Translations under genes and position numbers: made by a program
Shown: one piece after another, positions 50,109 to 59,970 of the stretch
How positions within the stretch are numbered: position 1 is the first letter of the stretch
Layout: the number at the start of each line of letters is the position of its first letter
Assembly (NCBI GenBank): GCA_004009845.1
Contig: RMBW01000097.1
Span: 55,153 to 119,152 of the forward strand
Reading direction: 5' to 3'
From: Davidsoniella eucalypti
Taxonomy: Eukaryota > Ascomycota > Sordariomycetes > Microascales > Ceratocystidaceae
Length of the DNA stretch: 64,000 nucleotides
Notes under the pieces: model-generated
Seen by the model: only the letters and a program-made list of their open reading frames with translations
What the model was told of the DNA's origin: nothing
Database searches by the model: none

Positions 50109-51650
50109 ATGTCTGACTTCGCCCTCCTATATCTGGCCATTATGGCCCCCCTCACATACTGTGCCTTCGTTGGCTACTATGAACTGTACCTAGTAGCCAA
50201 GCAGAAACTCGCCATGGCTCGCGTCCATCTGTTGGACCCCAGCCTGGAACCCCCTGAGGGCTATACTCTGTCGGCCATGGGCCTACCCGAGGACCGACCT
50301 TGGAGTAGACCCGGCTGGTGTTACCTTGCGCTCTTTAAACGCAAGGAACGCGCGCGCCTCGCTGCCCTCCTAGGATTCTGCCCTGCCTCCCGTGACATCC
50401 TTGGTCACAGTCAGCACTTCCACAGCCACCTGGGTCATCTATCCTTCACCAGCGGTTTCGTCGGCCACGTCCACATCGGCCAAGCTCGTACGCGTCAGGA
50501 ACGCGTTGCTCGAACCTCGCTCCGTCCTTCCCTCCTCAAGTCACCTTTCATGGGCCTGCCTCGCACCCCCACGCGAACTCGCTCTAAAGCCAAGGAGACC
50601 ACGGAGCAGCTCATCTCTACCGAAACCACCCACGCACGCACCTTAAGCAGAGTAACCACCTCACGCAACCCGCTGCCCGCAGATGATGACGACGCCAGTG
50701 ATAACCCTTCGGACACGTCTGACTTAGCCCGCCTCGCTGAGAGTATGAGACCACGCGACACGTACCCTGAATCAGATCGTGGCCGCCAACCCTCTCGCGA
50801 AGCTGACCGTCTGGACTCTCTACAAGATGACATGGTAGAAATGAAGTCCATGATGAACCGACTCGGTCAAATGCTGTTCGCCAAAGAGCGTCATGATACT
50901 ACCGCTCCTCCGCTACCGGCTGCCCCTGCTCCTCAGCCACTACCCGCCTCTTCCAGCCAAGCCCTACCCCGTCAGGTCCAGCCCCTACTCAACGAATTCA
51001 GCGGCTCGCACTCTGACTATGAGATCTGGAGAAGGCTGGCAACAAACAAGATGCTGATCGATGGAGCAGCCCTCGGCGGTGACCTCTCTAAGGCAGTCTA
51101 CCTGTACGGCCGCTTAGGCGCGACCACGCAAGCCAAGTTAAACGTCTTTTTCGACTCTATCTGCCAACGATCTAGACCCTACGATCTGCTGCTGGAAAAA
51201 CTTGATGATATGTTCCGGTCGCGCGAACGACTCACCAACGCGCGTATCGCTTTCTACCAATCCGCCCAAGGAGATCGGGAACCCTTCAAAGCCTTCCACC
51301 TCCGCTTCGAGACGCTAGCCATGGAAGCCGGCATTCACGACGACACCACGTTGATTGACATCCTACGTTCCGCCATGCGTGACGATTTGATTGAACGCAC
51401 CGGATGGGCTTGGGAGTCCAACTCATACCACACTATCATCGACAGCCTCTTGAAGCACTTCGACCGCCCCACTGGTAAGCGCCGCGTCATCGAGTCCAAC
51501 CCCAAGCCAGAACACGCCAAGTCGAGCAACTGGAGAGAGCGGCCTGACCAACAGACCCGTCGGGAGAACCGCCCTCAGCTTGCTACCCGCTCGGATAGAC
51601 CAAAACTATCCGAGTCGGAACGACACCGGCTGATGCGTGAAAACGCATGC
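50109..51650 (+). pseudogene. gag: Gag of element F, cut at the zinc knuckle
   Basis: 514 codons from ATG 50109 (MSDFALLYLAIMAPLTYCAF, a membrane-like hydrophobic start), then RPGWCYLALFKRKERARL, a charged middle, the capsid-like region and an arginine-rich part. The frame is intact until RENAC, the first cysteine of the CCHC knuckle, where the poly-T of LINE L2a begins. It shows the N-terminus missing from D. Loss of the knuckle should abolish RNA binding. Confidence 0.92.
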
Positions 51651-53148
51651 TTTTTTTTTTTTTTTTTTTAATTCATTAATCTTATGGAGCTAAAGAGCTA
51701 TGAAGATGTAAAATAAAAGCAAATAAAACAATAAAAACAATAAAAATAAAAGAAAACAAGTAGAAACATAACACAAAACATAAAAAACATAAGGAAAAAC
51801 ACAAAGAAATCAACAACACCACGAATCATCACGAAGTGCGACTAGTTCACCCTCACCGGCAACACCATCGTTGGTCACTTCCTCAACTCGACCCCAGTTT
51901 CTTCCCCCTATTCCTGTTTTTTTCAGAAATACTAGCAAGGCTTGCTGGTGCTTCGCCTTACTAAATAGATCTTCCATCTTTATCTCACCATCGCAAACGT
52001 CTTTCAACTCTTGTCTTTGCTCAAGCCACATATCACAGTCCAACACCAAGTGCTGAATAGTTTCAATGTCCTGCTGACAATGACGACACATGCTACTCGA
52101 TACCTTGCCTATGGTCTTTAGGTACGGCAGGTAAGCGCCCTTCCCCGTTAGAAGTTGATAGTAGACTGTTGTCAGCCTCTTCTCGCCCTCTATTGGTTTC
52201 AGATCACTCACTCCTGTCTTACCAAGAGACCGATAGTGATTCCCAAGTTTGTCGATATCACGGTTGATTAGTGTGTCCCAGAGGTTGAAGATGTTCTCTT
52301 TGATCTTTTTTTTGATATACCCAGTGGTTGCGATAGAGGTGCATACTCTTTTTTCAAGAGCCTCCTTTGCAAGCTTATCCACTATCTCATTTCCTTCTAT
52401 TCCGACATGTCCAGGGCACCAGTGTATTTCTATACTGGTGTCGAGGTCCTGCAGGTTTAGCTTCTCTATGAGGTTCGTGAATATACCAGGCTTCCGTACT
52501 CTTTGGATGGCAGCTTGGCTATCGACAAAGATCAGGATTCGTTTCCGTAGTGGCAGTTTTCGAACGTAGCAAAGGGCTCTGTAGATCGCATAGCTTTCGC
52601 AGTCTGCAACCTCAGTGTAAGGCCCCAAGGCATTTGCCTCTTGAAATCGCACTGTTTTATTGTCCATATCGACAAAGGCATAGGAGGATTTATCACCCTC
52701 CATAGACCCGTCAGTGTACAGACAATAGGCTTCGCCCAACCATAGGGTTGCTAGGGTTGCCAGGTGGATTTCCTTTGCTTCTTCTTTTTTGACTTTAGGG
52801 ATATATGTAGTGATTGGGGTACGCTTCGCCCATGGTGCCTCCCATACAATTTTAGCTCGCTGAAGTGCCTTGAAAGGTATCAGGTACTTTATGTCCACGG
52901 CAATTGCTTGCACTTGTGACTCTCGCTTCAATTTGTAGGGACCCAAGATACCAAGAGACTCAAAGTCAGACTCCGAGTTCAGATGGTCCTTGGTGGGTTG
53001 GGCGCAATGACGTATGGGGTGGTGTTTAGGGAATTGTAAAAGTCTTGTTCCGTACTTGAGGTTATTCCATTCCAAGTTGATCTCAACTGGTTTAATGCCA
53101 GCCTCTATTTCACAAGCCCTTTTCGGAGCCTGCTTGTAGGTGCCAAGC
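51651..53148 (-). mobile_element. LINE L2a, 5'-truncated
   Basis: Minus-strand LINE with tail (19 T, 51651-51669), complete 3' UTR, RNase H and a little of the RT end. Sequence similarity to L3 stops at 53148. Then 11 unrelated bases (53149-53159) lead into the 5' end of LINE L4, which runs the other way. The rest of F gag expected at that side is absent. Confidence 0.9.
51810..53148 (-). pseudogene. LINE L2a ORF2 C-terminal part
   Basis: Open for about 445 codons from LGTYKQAPKRAC to the stop at 51810. Covers the RT-RNase H linker, RNase H with YTDGSMEGD, DSQAAIQ and HWCPGHVGIEG, and the terminal CRHC...H....C motif. The upstream methionine used by the open frame lies in the junction and is not native. 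No damage other than truncation. Confidence 0.9.
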
Positions 53149-53267
53149 CAACCTCCTACATACTTTTCCACAAGTGGTACCTTTCAACCATTTCTGACCC
53201 AAATCATCTCAATCTACCTTTAAAATACGCGCCTCATCCGTACGACTCTTTTGATACTGGATGCACC

Positions 53268-54519
53268 ATGGCGCGACCAACACCCGCGGTGCTGTCGTCG
53301 ATGGAAGTCGACGATATTTGTATGGGAGACCCCGCTTCACAAAATTTTTCGTCAGACTCTCTCTGCCTTGTCCCCACTCCAAATCACGGGACTGAAACCC
53401 TAACCCCAACCAACACAAAAACCACCGTTAAACGTGGTTTTGAGGAGGTAGAGCTACCGAGCTCCCCTCCAGTCCCCTCAAAAAAATTCCAGGAGGCTAA
53501 GGGCCTGAAAGCTTCACGCTGGGTCGGTCCTGACAACACGGACGCCCTCATTGCCGCCTCTGTCGCAGTGATGTTGCGTGAGGCCGCAACCCTGGTATCA
53601 ATAAACCGAAAATTCGAGGCTCTCCAGCTGCATATTGCGCAGGATCTAGCTGATCTGGACATCCCAGACACGCCATCGCCGCTACCAAAGCAAAAGGCGA
53701 TTGAAGCTGCGCCCGCAAGCGTGGTTGCCTCATCCAAGGCACTGTTCTCTGCTGTGGTCAAGGCCACCCAAACCACACAAATCACACCAGCGCTGCCGAA
53801 GAAGGCAGACATCGATAATAACAACAAAAAGAAGAACAAGAAGAAGAAGAAGGCTCCTGCCTCTTCCGTCACTGAGCCGGCAAAGGCTGTCACTGACGCC
53901 ACGACCTCCTCACCTGCGGAGACCGCTACCACTGCGCCTCCCAAGACTACAACCACCTCAACAACTAAACCGGCGCAAGCTACCGAAGTGACGCCCCTTA
54001 CAAAATCGCAAGCTGCGGCCCCAGATGCCTCCGATGAAGGCTGGCAGAAGGTGACCCGCGCCAAACGTCCAAGCCCCTCTGTTAAGACTACACAGAGCAC
54101 CACGCTGATGCTTATCGGTGGTGGCAAGATTCCTTCCCCCAAGCACATACGTGACTTGGTTAACTATGACGGAAAGATGAAAGCCATTGAGGTTTGGACC
54201 TCACGGAAAAATAACGTCATGATCAAGTGCTGCAGCGAGACGGCCAAGCGCCACCTGCTCTCGACCAAGACCACCTGGCTCGCAAAACTGCGCCCCCTCG
54301 GCTGGAAGGACTGCGTGGAACCGGAAGACTGGCAACGGCTGGTCATGCACGGCGTCCCCAAGTCCGAGGTCGCGAACTTCGCGAAGGAGTTTGCCTACAG
54401 CAATGGCATCAAGCCGCTGGAGTTGACCCGAGTTTTGGGCAAGCCAAAGAAGGACCAACAGTGCGTATCCGTCGTATTCACTGTACGAACCCAACAAGAA
54501 GCGAAGCACTGCCTGACTC
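53268..54519 (+). pseudogene. LINE L4 ORF1, interrupted by L3
   Basis: RNA-binding ORF1 protein from ATG 53268, 417 codons to the insertion; the end continues at 59929-59978 (QPVHFAAKHVTIVEYV). Features as in L3 ORF1: alanine-rich helix near residue 93, lysine cluster near 187-196 and the LIGGGKIPSPKHIRDLVN block. Apart from the insertion the frame is intact. Confidence 0.92.
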
Positions 54520-54672
54520 TTTTTTTTTTTTTTTTTTTAATTCATTAATCTTATGGAGCTAAAGAGCTATGAAGATGTAAAATAAAAGCAAATAAAACAA
54601 TAAAAACATAACAGAAAACAAATAGAAACATAACACAAAACATAAAAAACATAAGGAAAAACACAAAGAAAA

Positions 54673-57600
54673 TCAACAACACCACAAATCATCACGAAGT
54701 GCGACTGGTTCACCCTCACCGGCAGCACCATCGTTGGTCACTTCCTCAACTCGACCCCAGTTTCTCCCCCCTATTCCTGTTTTTTTCAGAAATACTAGCA
54801 AGGCTTGCTGGTGCTTCGCCTTACTAAATAAGTCTTCCATCTTTATCTCACCATCGCAAACGTCTTTCAACTCTTGCCTTTGCTCAAGCCACATATCACA
54901 GTCCAACACCAAGTGCTGAATAGTTTCAATGTCCAGCTGACAATGACGACACATGCTACTCGATACCTTGCCTATGGTCTTTAGATACGGCAGGTAAGCG
55001 CCCTTCCCCGTTAGAAGTTGATAGTAGGCTGTTGTCAGCCTCTTCTCGCCCTCTATTGGTTTCAGATCACTCACTCCTGTCTTACCAAGAGACCGATAGT
55101 GATTCCCAAGTTTGTCGATATCGCGGTTGATTAGTGTGTCCCAGAGGTTGAAGATGTTCTCTTTGATCTTTTTTTTGATATACCCAGTGGTTGCGATAGA
55201 GGTGCATACTCTTTTTTCAAGAGCCTCCTTTGCAAGCTTATCCACTATCTCATTTCCTTCTATTCCTACATGTCCAGGGCACCAGTGTATTTCTATACTG
55301 GTGTCGAGGTCCTGCAGGTTTAGCTTCTCTATGAGGTTCGTGAATATACCAGGCTTCCGTACTCTTTGGATGGCAGCTTGGCTATCGACAAAGATCAGGA
55401 CTCGTTTCCGTAGTGGCAGTTTTCGAACGTAGCAAAGGGCTCTGTAGATTGCATAGCTTTCGCAGTCTGCAACCTCAGTGTAAGGCCCCAAGGCATTTGC
55501 CTCTTGAAACCGCACCGTGTTATTATCCATATCGACAAAGGCATAGGAGGATTTGTCACCCTCCATAGACCCGTCAGTGTAAAGACAATAGGCTTCGCCC
55601 AACCATAGGGTTGCTAGGGTTGCCAGGTGGATTTCCTTTGCTTCTTCTTTTTTGACCATTGGAATGTGTGTTGTGATTGGGGTACGTTTGGCCCATGGTG
55701 CCTCCCATATAATTTTAGCTCGCTGAAGTGCCTTGAAAGGTATCAGGTACTTGATGTCCACGGCAATTGCTTGCACTTGTGACTCTCGCTTCAATTTGTA
55801 GGGACCCAAGATACCAAGAGACTCAAAGTCAGACTCCGAGTTCAGATGGTCCTTGGTGGGTTGGGCGCAATGACGTATGGGGTGGTGTTTAGGGAATTGT
55901 AGAAGTCTTGTTCCGTACTTGAGGTTATTCCATTCCAAGTTGATCTCAACTGGTTTAATGCCAGCCTCTATTTCACAAGCCCTTTTCGGAGCCTGCTTGT
56001 AGGTGCCAAGCATCATGGAAATCGCCAAACTTTGTACTTTTTCAAGGTGTTTCTTGAGGGAAATGGGCTTCATTTTGGTCCACCAGAGGATCGAACCGTA
56101 CTCCATGATAGGACGAATCACAGCTTGGTACAACTGTCTAGTTGCTTTCGCACTTAGACCGCTATACTTCCGCGAAATCCGTTGAATTCCCATTAGGGTT
56201 CTGGTTGCTTTAAGGGTTCTGTCTTGGACATGCTCGCTGAAATTCAGCTGACAGTCTAGCCAGATTCCTAGCCACTTGATCTTCTCTGACGGTTGTATTG
56301 TCGTCCCTAGGACGTCTATGTGTTCATTGCTTACTGCTTTACTCCTTGTTAAATGCAGAAGCTCAGTCTTGGAACTCTCAAACTCGACGGAACTATCGTC
56401 GGCTTGCCTGGTGAGATCTTCGACGATAGCCTCTAGAGCTCTGCAATTTCTCGCAAAGCTTTTGGAAGCTACCGTAATCAGAATATCATCAATGTATGAG
56501 AGCTGAATGCCATGAACTTGGATAGATTGGGGGATGTTGATGTGTATAAGTCTCGAATAAATCAAGAACAGAATGGGGGAGATTGGGCTGCCTTGCGGTA
56601 TGCCCTGGTCAATAGTGTAGAAGTTTGTTCGTTTGCCATCAAAGCATATCTGGACCTTCCTCTTTTGAAGAAAGGCTGCAATCCATTGGGTGCAGTTATT
56701 CGGAAGACCTAGATCTCTGCAGTGCCACAGTAGGGTATCCCTATTAACATGGTCGAACGCGCCTTTGATATCAAGTAGTGCAATACTCGATTTCAGGCCC
56801 TGTTCTTTCCATGACTTGACTTGGTCCATGAGAACCATTGCTGCATCGATCGTCGATCGTTGTTTCCGTCCGCCAAACTGCGTTGGGTGAAGCAGGTCGT
56901 CCTTTGTTGCAGCCAAGAAACCAAGTCTCTGTGCAAAAATTCGTTCCAATACTTTACCTAAGCAGTTCAGCAGCGTGATAATCCGATATGCCTTGATACG
57001 GGAATAGTCTGGCTTGTTGGGTTTTTTCAATATCACTCCAATGCCCTGGCGCCACACCGTAGGACACTGTCCTTTAGTGAATAGCTCCGTGTAGACATAG
57101 TGGAAGACCTCGGGGATAGCCCTATAAGCATTTTGGATCATTTGGAAATTAATCCCATCTGGTCCAGCAGACTTCTTAGGGTTTGAGGTCATGATAGCTC
57201 TTTCAATCTCAATGGTAGAGATGTTAGGCCAAGGCCATTTCGAGTTCTCGTGATGTGGGATGGGTAGAGTGTCTTCGTCCTCAAGGGACTCACCTTTTTC
57301 GCCGCCCACAAGATTCAGTAGCATCTTAGCTTTGTCGTCGAAAGACTCCGCCTTGACACCATTTTCCTCGAGTGGTTGTATATACGAGTCGGTTGTGGGT
57401 TTCGTGTATCTCATAGCAGTGAAGACTTCGTCGCCGGTTGCTTGTTCTAAGAAAGAATTGAAATAGTTAGCTTTGGTTTTGATAATGGCATGGAAATACC
57501 TGTTTCGTTTTTCTTTGTACTCCGTCAGACAGATCTTATCCTTCTTCCATTGTCGTTCGGCCCTGAGGAAGGACTTCCTCAATAGCTTGAGTTCGTCGTT

Positions 57601-58515
57601 CCACCAAGGCTTACTCCGGGGGCAGATGCGGGCCTTCGGCATCACCTCTGCGCAGGTATCCTGGATGGCGGCGGTCAGAATGGCCGCCAGATCCGGTCGA
57701 GTATCTCTTTTTTTGAGATTTTCTAATACTACTGCCTCCTTTTTTTGGAGGCTCTCTCTGAACTGTTTCCAGTCCGTTTTTTTCAAGTTATATATTGTTT
57801 TTTCCTTCTCTTTTTCGTTTTTTCGGGCGTCGTGGAACTGCAACTTAATGCACTGGTGATCCGAACCGTGGAGACCTTCACACGTCCAACTAGTTTTCGT
57901 TTGCTTCATCTGCCCAGTGAGGAAGGCGAGATCGATGATTGATGTTTTCTGCGACCTGGTGGTGAAGAAAGTGCCTCTGTTGACCAGAGCATTCTCGGGA
58001 TCCACTACCAAGTCAGCATTGTTCCTCTGCAACCAACCAACGACTTCATCTGCATGCTGCGATTGCTCACAGTTCACAGACCACCATGGATGATGGGTGT
58101 TGAAGTCCCCGACGATGATGCCATTCCCAACCTGCCATTGCTGGACAAGCGGGTGCGGTAAAAGGGGCTGGGTCGGATGGTTGTAGAGGTTGACCAATAA
58201 TGGTTGCGCGTCGATATGAAGTCTTATGCATTGAAAGTCGCTGCTTGCGATGTCGAGAGGCTTTTCTATTGTGAAGTCAATGTCCTTTTGGATATAGGTC
58301 ACGACCCTTGGTCTTGTTAGCAAAGTTAGAGCTGGTTTGACGGTGTGAAAGTTTTGGTGGTCCTGGAAAATCCATTTGCCTTCTTTTTGCCATACCCAGG
58401 GTTCCTGAATGCACAATATCTCAACTCCCTGCCTTATTGCTAAGTCAAAGAGATGATCTAAAATGCCTTTACGCTTTCCCTGATTGTGCTGAAATATCGT
58501 AAGTTTCCTAAACAT
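54673..58515 (-). CDS. LINE L3 ORF2: endonuclease, reverse transcriptase, RNase H
   Basis: 1280 residues from ATG 58515 (MFRKLTIFQHNQGKRK), chosen over the ATG 18 nt upstream because L1 starts at the same point and it overlaps the ORF1 stop. Endonuclease of the exonuclease-phosphatase fold: N in FQHNQ, E in QEPW (near 38), DFNTHHPWW (near 137), D and H in GSDHQC (near 218). RT: SAGPDGINFQMI, LLDIKGAFDHV, IPQGSP, SYIDDILI (near 675). RNase H: D near 980, E near 1019, D near 1044, D near 1092. A Cys/His motif CRHC...H....C near 1189-1206 closes the protein. It nicks target DNA and copies its RNA there. No breaks. Confidence 0.97.
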   Translation of the reverse strand: MFRKLTIFQHNQGKRKGILDHLFDLAIRQGVEILCIQEPWVWQKEGKWIFQDHQNFHTVKPALTLLTRPRVVTYIQKDIDFTIEKPLDIASSDFQCIRLHIDAQPLLVNLYNHPTQPLLPHPLVQQWQVGNGIIVGDFNTHHPWWSVNCEQSQHADEVVGWLQRNNADLVVDPENALVNRGTFFTTRSQKTSIIDLAFLTGQMKQTKTSWTCEGLHGSDHQCIKLQFHDARKNEKEKEKTIYNLKKTDWKQFRESLQKKEAVVLENLKKRDTRPDLAAILTAAIQDTCAEVMPKARICPRSKPWWNDELKLLRKSFLRAERQWKKDKICLTEYKEKRNRYFHAIIKTKANYFNSFLEQATGDEVFTAMRYTKPTTDSYIQPLEENGVKAESFDDKAKMLLNLVGGEKGESLEDEDTLPIPHHENSKWPWPNISTIEIERAIMTSNPKKSAGPDGINFQMIQNAYRAIPEVFHYVYTELFTKGQCPTVWRQGIGVILKKPNKPDYSRIKAYRIITLLNCLGKVLERIFAQRLGFLAATKDDLLHPTQFGGRKQRSTIDAAMVLMDQVKSWKEQGLKSSIALLDIKGAFDHVNRDTLLWHCRDLGLPNNCTQWIAAFLQKRKVQICFDGKRTNFYTIDQGIPQGSPISPILFLIYSRLIHINIPQSIQVHGIQLSYIDDILITVASKSFARNCRALEAIVEDLTRQADDSSVEFESSKTELLHLTRSKAVSNEHIDVLGTTIQPSEKIKWLGIWLDCQLNFSEHVQDRTLKATRTLMGIQRISRKYSGLSAKATRQLYQAVIRPIMEYGSILWWTKMKPISLKKHLEKVQSLAISMMLGTYKQAPKRACEIEAGIKPVEINLEWNNLKYGTRLLQFPKHHPIRHCAQPTKDHLNSESDFESLGILGPYKLKRESQVQAIAVDIKYLIPFKALQRAKIIWEAPWAKRTPITTHIPMVKKEEAKEIHLATLATLWLGEAYCLYTDGSMEGDKSSYAFVDMDNNTVRFQEANALGPYTEVADCESYAIYRALCYVRKLPLRKRVLIFVDSQAAIQRVRKPGIFTNLIEKLNLQDLDTSIEIHWCPGHVGIEGNEIVDKLAKEALEKRVCTSIATTGYIKKKIKENIFNLWDTLINRDIDKLGNHYRSLGKTGVSDLKPIEGEKRLTTAYYQLLTGKGAYLPYLKTIGKVSSSMCRHCQLDIETIQHLVLDCDMWLEQRQELKDVCDGEIKMEDLFSKAKHQQALLVFLKKTGIGGRNWGRVEEVTNDGAAGEGEPVALRDDLWCC

Positions 58516-59806
58516 ATTCAACGATGGTGACATGCTTCGCGGCGAAGTGGACTGGCTGAGTCAGGCAGTGCTTCGCTTCTTGTTGGGTTCGTACAGTGAA
58601 TACGACGGATACGCACTGTTGGTCCTTCTTTGGTTTGCCCAAGACTCGGGTCAACTCCAGCGGCTTGATGCCATTGCTGTAGGCAAACTCCTTCGCGAAG
58701 TTCGCGACTTCTGACTTGGGGACGCCGTGCATGACTAGCCGTTGCCAGTCTTCCGGTTCCACGCAGTCCTTCCAGCCGAGGGGGCGCAGTTTTGCGAGCC
58801 AGGTGGTCTTGGTTGAGAGCAAGTGGCGCTTGGCCGTCTCGCTGCAGCATTTGATCATCACATTGTTCTTACGTGAGGTCCAAACCTCAATGGCTTTCAT
58901 CTTTCCATCATAGTTAACCAAGTCACGTATGTGCTTGGGGGAAGGAATCTTGCCACCACCGATAAGCATCAGCGTGGTGCTCTGTGTAGTCTTAACAGAG
59001 GGGCTTGGACGTTTAGGGCGGGTCACCTTCTGCCAGCCTTCATCGGAGGCATCTGGGGCCGCGGCTTGCGGTTTTGTAGGGGGCGTCGCTTCGGTAGCTT
59101 GCGCCGGTTTGGTTGTTGAGATGGTTGTAGTCTTGGGCGGCGCAGTGGTAGCGGTCTCCGCAGGTGAGGTCGTGGCGTCAGTGACAGCCTTTGCCGGCTC
59201 AGTGACGGAAGAGGCAGGAGCCTTCTTCTTCTTCTTGTTCTTCTTTTTGTTCTGCTGATCGATGTCTGCCTTCTTCGGCAGCGCTGGTGTGATTTGTGTG
59301 GTTTGGGTGGCCTTGACCACAGCAGAGAACAGTGCCTTGGATGAGGCAACCACGCTTGCGGGCGCAGCTTCAATCGCCTTTTGCTTTGGTAGCGGCGATG
59401 GCGTATCTGGGATGTCGAGATCAGCCAGCTGCTGAGCAATCGACAGCTGAAAAGTCTCAAATTTGCGGTTGAGAGAAACCAGGGTTGCGGCCTCACGCAA
59501 CATCACTGCGACAGAGGCGGCAATGAGGGCGTCCGTGTTGTCAGGACCGACCCAGCGTGAAGCTTTCAGGCCCTTAGCCTCCTGGAATTTTTTTTGGGGG
59601 ACTGGAGGGGAGCTCGGTAGCTCTACCTCCTCGAAACCACGTTTAACGGTGGTTTTTGTGTTGGTTGGGGTTAGGGTTTCAGTCCCGTGATTTGGAGTGG
59701 GGACAAGGCAGAGAGAGTCTGACGAAAAATTTTGAGAAGCGGGGTCTCCCATACAAATATCGTCGACTTCCATCGACGACAGCACCGCGGGTGTTGGTCG
59801 CGCCAT
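58508..59806 (-). CDS. LINE L3 ORF1, RNA-binding protein
   Basis: 432 residues from ATG 59806. Parts: acidic/threonine-rich N-terminus, an alanine-rich helix with coiled-coil look at about 92-130, a lysine cluster at 186-195 (NKKKNKKKKK), a threonine/alanine-rich linker to about 270, then a compact domain at about 280-432 starting LIGGGKIPSPKHIRDLVN that is conserved in L1. No CCHC knuckle, unlike many LINE ORF1 proteins, so RNA binding probably rests on the basic cluster and C-terminal domain. The last codons overlap ORF2 (ATGTTTAG), which suggests re-initiation after termination. Confidence 0.93.
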   Translation of the reverse strand: MARPTPAVLSSMEVDDICMGDPASQNFSSDSLCLVPTPNHGTETLTPTNTKTTVKRGFEEVELPSSPPVPQKKFQEAKGLKASRWVGPDNTDALIAASVAVMLREAATLVSLNRKFETFQLSIAQQLADLDIPDTPSPLPKQKAIEAAPASVVASSKALFSAVVKATQTTQITPALPKKADIDQQNKKKNKKKKKAPASSVTEPAKAVTDATTSPAETATTAPPKTTTISTTKPAQATEATPPTKPQAAAPDASDEGWQKVTRPKRPSPSVKTTQSTTLMLIGGGKIPSPKHIRDLVNYDGKMKAIEVWTSRKNNVMIKCCSETAKRHLLSTKTTWLAKLRPLGWKDCVEPEDWQRLVMHGVPKSEVANFAKEFAYSNGIKPLELTRVLGKPKKDQQCVSVVFTVRTQQEAKHCLTQPVHFAAKHVTIVEYV

Positions 59807-59970
59807 GGTGCATCCAGTATCAAAATGATCGTACTGATGAGGCGCGTATTTTAAAGGTAGATTGAGATGATTTGGGTCAGAAATGGTTGAAAGGTACCAC
59901 TTGTGGAAAAGTATCCACTGCCTGACTCAGCCAGTCCACTTCGCCGCGAAGCATGTCACCATCGTTGAAT

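Larger units (their letters stand above)
49563..51650 (+). mobile_element. Gypsy element F, 5' part
   Basis: D-type element: 5' LTR, self-primer site, hairpin leader and gag up to the zinc knuckle, where LINE L2a interrupts it. Pol and 3' LTR are not in the window. Gag is closest to D. The LTR carries a 45-bp LINE tail. Confidence 0.92.
54520..59915 (-). mobile_element. LINE L3, full-length and apparently intact
   Basis: 5396 bp, minus strand, inserted in ORF1 of L4 with 13-bp duplication CACTGCCTGACTC (54507-54519, 59916-59928). About 108 bp of 5' UTR, ORF1, ORF2 overlapping by 8 nt, about 135 bp of 3' UTR and 19 A. Both frames are open, so it is a candidate active autonomous element. Tad1-like from its ORF1 plus endonuclease-RT-RNase H layout. 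Confidence 0.96.

Noticed and set aside
51651..51669. Poly-T runs as transcription terminators (also 54520-54538)
   Set aside because: They are the reverse complement of LINE poly-A tails, directly followed by the LINE 3' UTR.
53160..54519. Twin-priming inversion joining L2a and L4
   Set aside because: L4 continues to its own poly-A tail after L3, so it is a separate full insertion and not an inverted 5' piece of L2a.
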